Source: Kiloniellaceae bacterium
Lineage (GTDB): Bacteria > Pseudomonadota > Alphaproteobacteria > Kiloniellales > Kiloniellaceae
NCBI GenBank assembly: GCA_028280915.1
Contig: JANQKX010000652.1
Location: 1-8,282 of the forward strand
Reading direction: 5' to 3'
Length of the DNA: 8,282 nucleotides
Below the pieces are notes generated by a model, which made no database searches, had not been told where the DNA came from, and saw nothing but the letters and a program-made list of their open reading frames with translations. Both the position numbers and the translations under genes were made by a program. This document shows positions 7,473 to 8,282 of this stretch, in pieces (the first letter of the stretch is position 1; every line of letters begins with the position of its first letter).

Positions 7473-7550
7473 CTAGTGTGGTTTATGGATTTGAAGTTCC
7501 TCACGGTGCCAGCCCCCAGAATGGAAGGAACTTCAAATCCACCACACTAG
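7473..7550 (+). repeat. 78-bp palindromic element, copy B
   Basis: On the plus strand the parts are an outer arm CTAGTGTGGT (7473-7482), an unpaired TTAT (7483-7486), a 15-base inner arm (7487-7501), a 24-base loop (7502-7525), the inner arm complement (7526-7540), and the outer arm complement ACCACACTAG (7541-7550). Both arms pair perfectly. Total length, arm lengths, bulge size and loop size equal those of copy A, while many arm bases differ. The element both begins and ends with the palindrome CTAG. It lies in non-coding DNA between the secreted-protein gene and the transporter gene, both on the minus strand. It could terminate or insulate transcription between them, or be a non-autonomous mobile repeat. 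Confidence 0.85.
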
Positions 7551-7669
7551 ACCATTTTCGAATCAGTTGGAAACGCCCCGCGATGGAAACGGAGCGAAAA
7601 GAAGTCTGTTTTTCATGAGGTTGAGCTGGAATCCAGGCCTGTTGAGACCACGACCGCTAGGCGAAGGTT
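7551..7669. other. Intergenic stretch with no recognised feature
   Basis: This stretch lies between hairpin copy B and the stop of the secreted-protein gene. I see no convincing ORF, promoter or terminator with a T-run. The octamer CGAATCAG (7559-7566) also occurs in the inner arm of copy A (7393-7400), which may be chance or a scrap of a decayed third element. Confidence 0.4.
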
Positions 7670-8041
7670 CTAATAATCGTTTGAGCAGCGGCCCTTGCAC
7701 AATTGCAGATCTTTCAAAACCCACTCTTTGTTTTCGACCTTATAGTGGCAAATGTACTCGTGCAGGACCTGGTTTTCCGCATCGTTCATGATGTTGCCGG
7801 AGATATAGGCCGCGTCTTCGCCTTCGAACCCGCGGGAGGTGGCCAAATAGTTGTAGCCATAGTCTTTCGGCAAATCAGGATGCTTTTGCAGCGCTTGATC
7901 GCAGTTCGTGGCTAGTTCGGCGAGTATCTCCTCTTGCTGCTCGTCCGCTATTGCTAAGGTCGTAGACGCGGTCAGGATACATAGCATAAGTGCTGGCAGG
8001 TTAACGGAAGAAAACCAGCCACAGTTTAGGGGAGAAGACAT
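7670..8041 (-). CDS. Small secreted four-cysteine protein of unknown family
   Basis: This is a 123-residue protein with a typical Sec signal peptide. A short N-region is followed by the hydrophobic core LPALMLCILTAST (15-27) and a likely signal peptidase I site after A30-I31-A32. The mature part (about 91 residues) starts DEQQEEILAEL and has four cysteines, C47, C98, C115 and C119, which could form two disulfides in the periplasm. The sequence before C21 is not a proper lipobox, so a lipoprotein is unlikely. I chose the ATG at 8041-8039 because AAGGA lies eight bases upstream. The in-frame ATG at 8071 has no Shine-Dalgarno site and would put a charged MSARIRRKNT extension before the signal. 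I do not recognise the family, and no function is proposed. Base composition is less GC-rich than the neighbouring genes, which may mean later acquisition. Confidence 0.75.
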   Translation of the reverse strand: MSSPLNCGWFSSVNLPALMLCILTASTTLAIADEQQEEILAELATNCDQALQKHPDLPKDYGYNYLATSRGFEGEDAAYISGNIMNDAENQVLHEYICHYKVENKEWVLKDLQLCKGRCSNDY

Positions 8042-8077
8042 TGTATTTTTCCTTCTTATTCTTGCACTCATTCATAG

Positions 8078-8109
8078 AATATAAGCTAAATCAAGACCTT
8101 GGCTGTCAA
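8078..8109 (-). promoter_or_regulatory. Possible sigma-70-type promoter for the secreted-protein gene
   Basis: On the minus strand a perfect TTGACA (8109-8104) is followed after 20 bases by TATATT (8083-8078), 5 of 6 matches to the -10 consensus. The spacer is longer than the usual 17, so activity would be weak or activator-dependent. The -10 box lies about 37 bases before the chosen ATG, a sensible leader length. Confidence 0.3.
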
Positions 8110-8282
8110 AATTAACCGGACGCCAACAAAACGTGACCATATTCACTATGAGTTTTGATTTGGGGAGCACGGGCCCTTCCAGCCGGTATCTCCTATTCCA
8201 TCGCCCGGTGAGTGTAACGGATAAAATTTGTGCAATACAATTTTTCCAGCAACTTTTTTCTGACCCTCGCCTTCTTGCGGGG
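8110..8282. other. AT-rich window end without a supported gene
   Basis: This stretch is much poorer in GC than bases 1-7300. A plus-strand frame is open from an ATG at 8148 to the edge (45 codons, beginning MSFDLGSTGP), but it has no Shine-Dalgarno site and no recognisable motif. The last 19 bases contain a small imperfect hairpin (CCC-T-CGC with GCG-GGG). It follows a T-run rather than preceding one on the plus strand, so it is not a terminator as seen here. Confidence 0.3.

Noticed and set aside
7559..7566. Octamer CGAATCAG as the remains of a third hairpin element
   Set aside because: It has only eight bases in common with copy A and no complementary partner nearby; chance is a sufficient explanation.
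7979..7981. Lipoprotein interpretation of the secreted protein at C21
   Set aside because: The residues before C21 (Leu-Met-Leu) do not fit the lipobox. A signal peptidase I site after residue 32 fits better.
8148..8282. Plus-strand frame open to the window end (MSFDLGSTGP...)
   Set aside because: It has no Shine-Dalgarno site, no motif and only 45 codons in AT-rich DNA. It might be a partial gene but cannot be supported.

Overview
The window reads as GC-rich chromosomal DNA of an alphaproteobacterium, probably near the Rhodospirillales. This is inferred from gene content: a cyclase fused to a TolB-like domain and TPRs, an HpnN-type hopanoid transporter and an AlkC-type glycosylase. It also rests on the high GC, the use of GTG and TTG starts, and dense packing. 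No rRNA, tRNA, CRISPR array or transposase gene was seen. The last ~600 bases are clearly poorer in GC than the rest.

Layout. (1) Bases 1-2665, minus strand: a tight three-gene run read right to left. It holds an AlkC-type DNA alkylation-repair protein (GTG start at 2665), a class I SAM-dependent methyltransferase, and a short-chain dehydrogenase/reductase cut off by the left edge. Gaps of 46 and 35 bases suggest one transcript. (2) Bases 2666-2815: the divergent intergenic region, with a small perfect inverted repeat just upstream of the next gene. (3) Bases 2816-4612, plus strand: a soluble class III adenylate cyclase with all canonical catalytic residues, followed by a TolB-like domain and TPRs, from a TTG start. 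(4) Bases 4672-7299, minus strand: a 12-helix RND/MMPL transporter, best matched to HpnN; it converges on the cyclase with 59 bases between them. (5) Bases 7300-7669: non-coding, and the most unusual part of the window. It holds two 78-bp hairpin elements with the same plan (10-bp outer arm, 4-nt one-sided bulge, 15-bp inner arm, 24-nt loop) in opposite orientation. Their arm sequences differ, but self-complementarity is kept. (6) Bases 7670-8041, minus strand: a small secreted four-cysteine protein of unknown family with a clear signal peptide and Shine-Dalgarno site. (7) Bases 8042-8282: AT-rich DNA with a possible promoter and no convincing gene.

How the genes may work together: the left run pairs repair of methylated bases with a small-molecule methyltransferase and an oxidoreductase, but a shared pathway is only inferred from proximity. 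The cyclase and transporter look like independent housekeeping or signalling units. The hairpin pair is the best candidate for an undescribed element: a diverged miniature inverted-repeat family, or a structured regulatory sequence.
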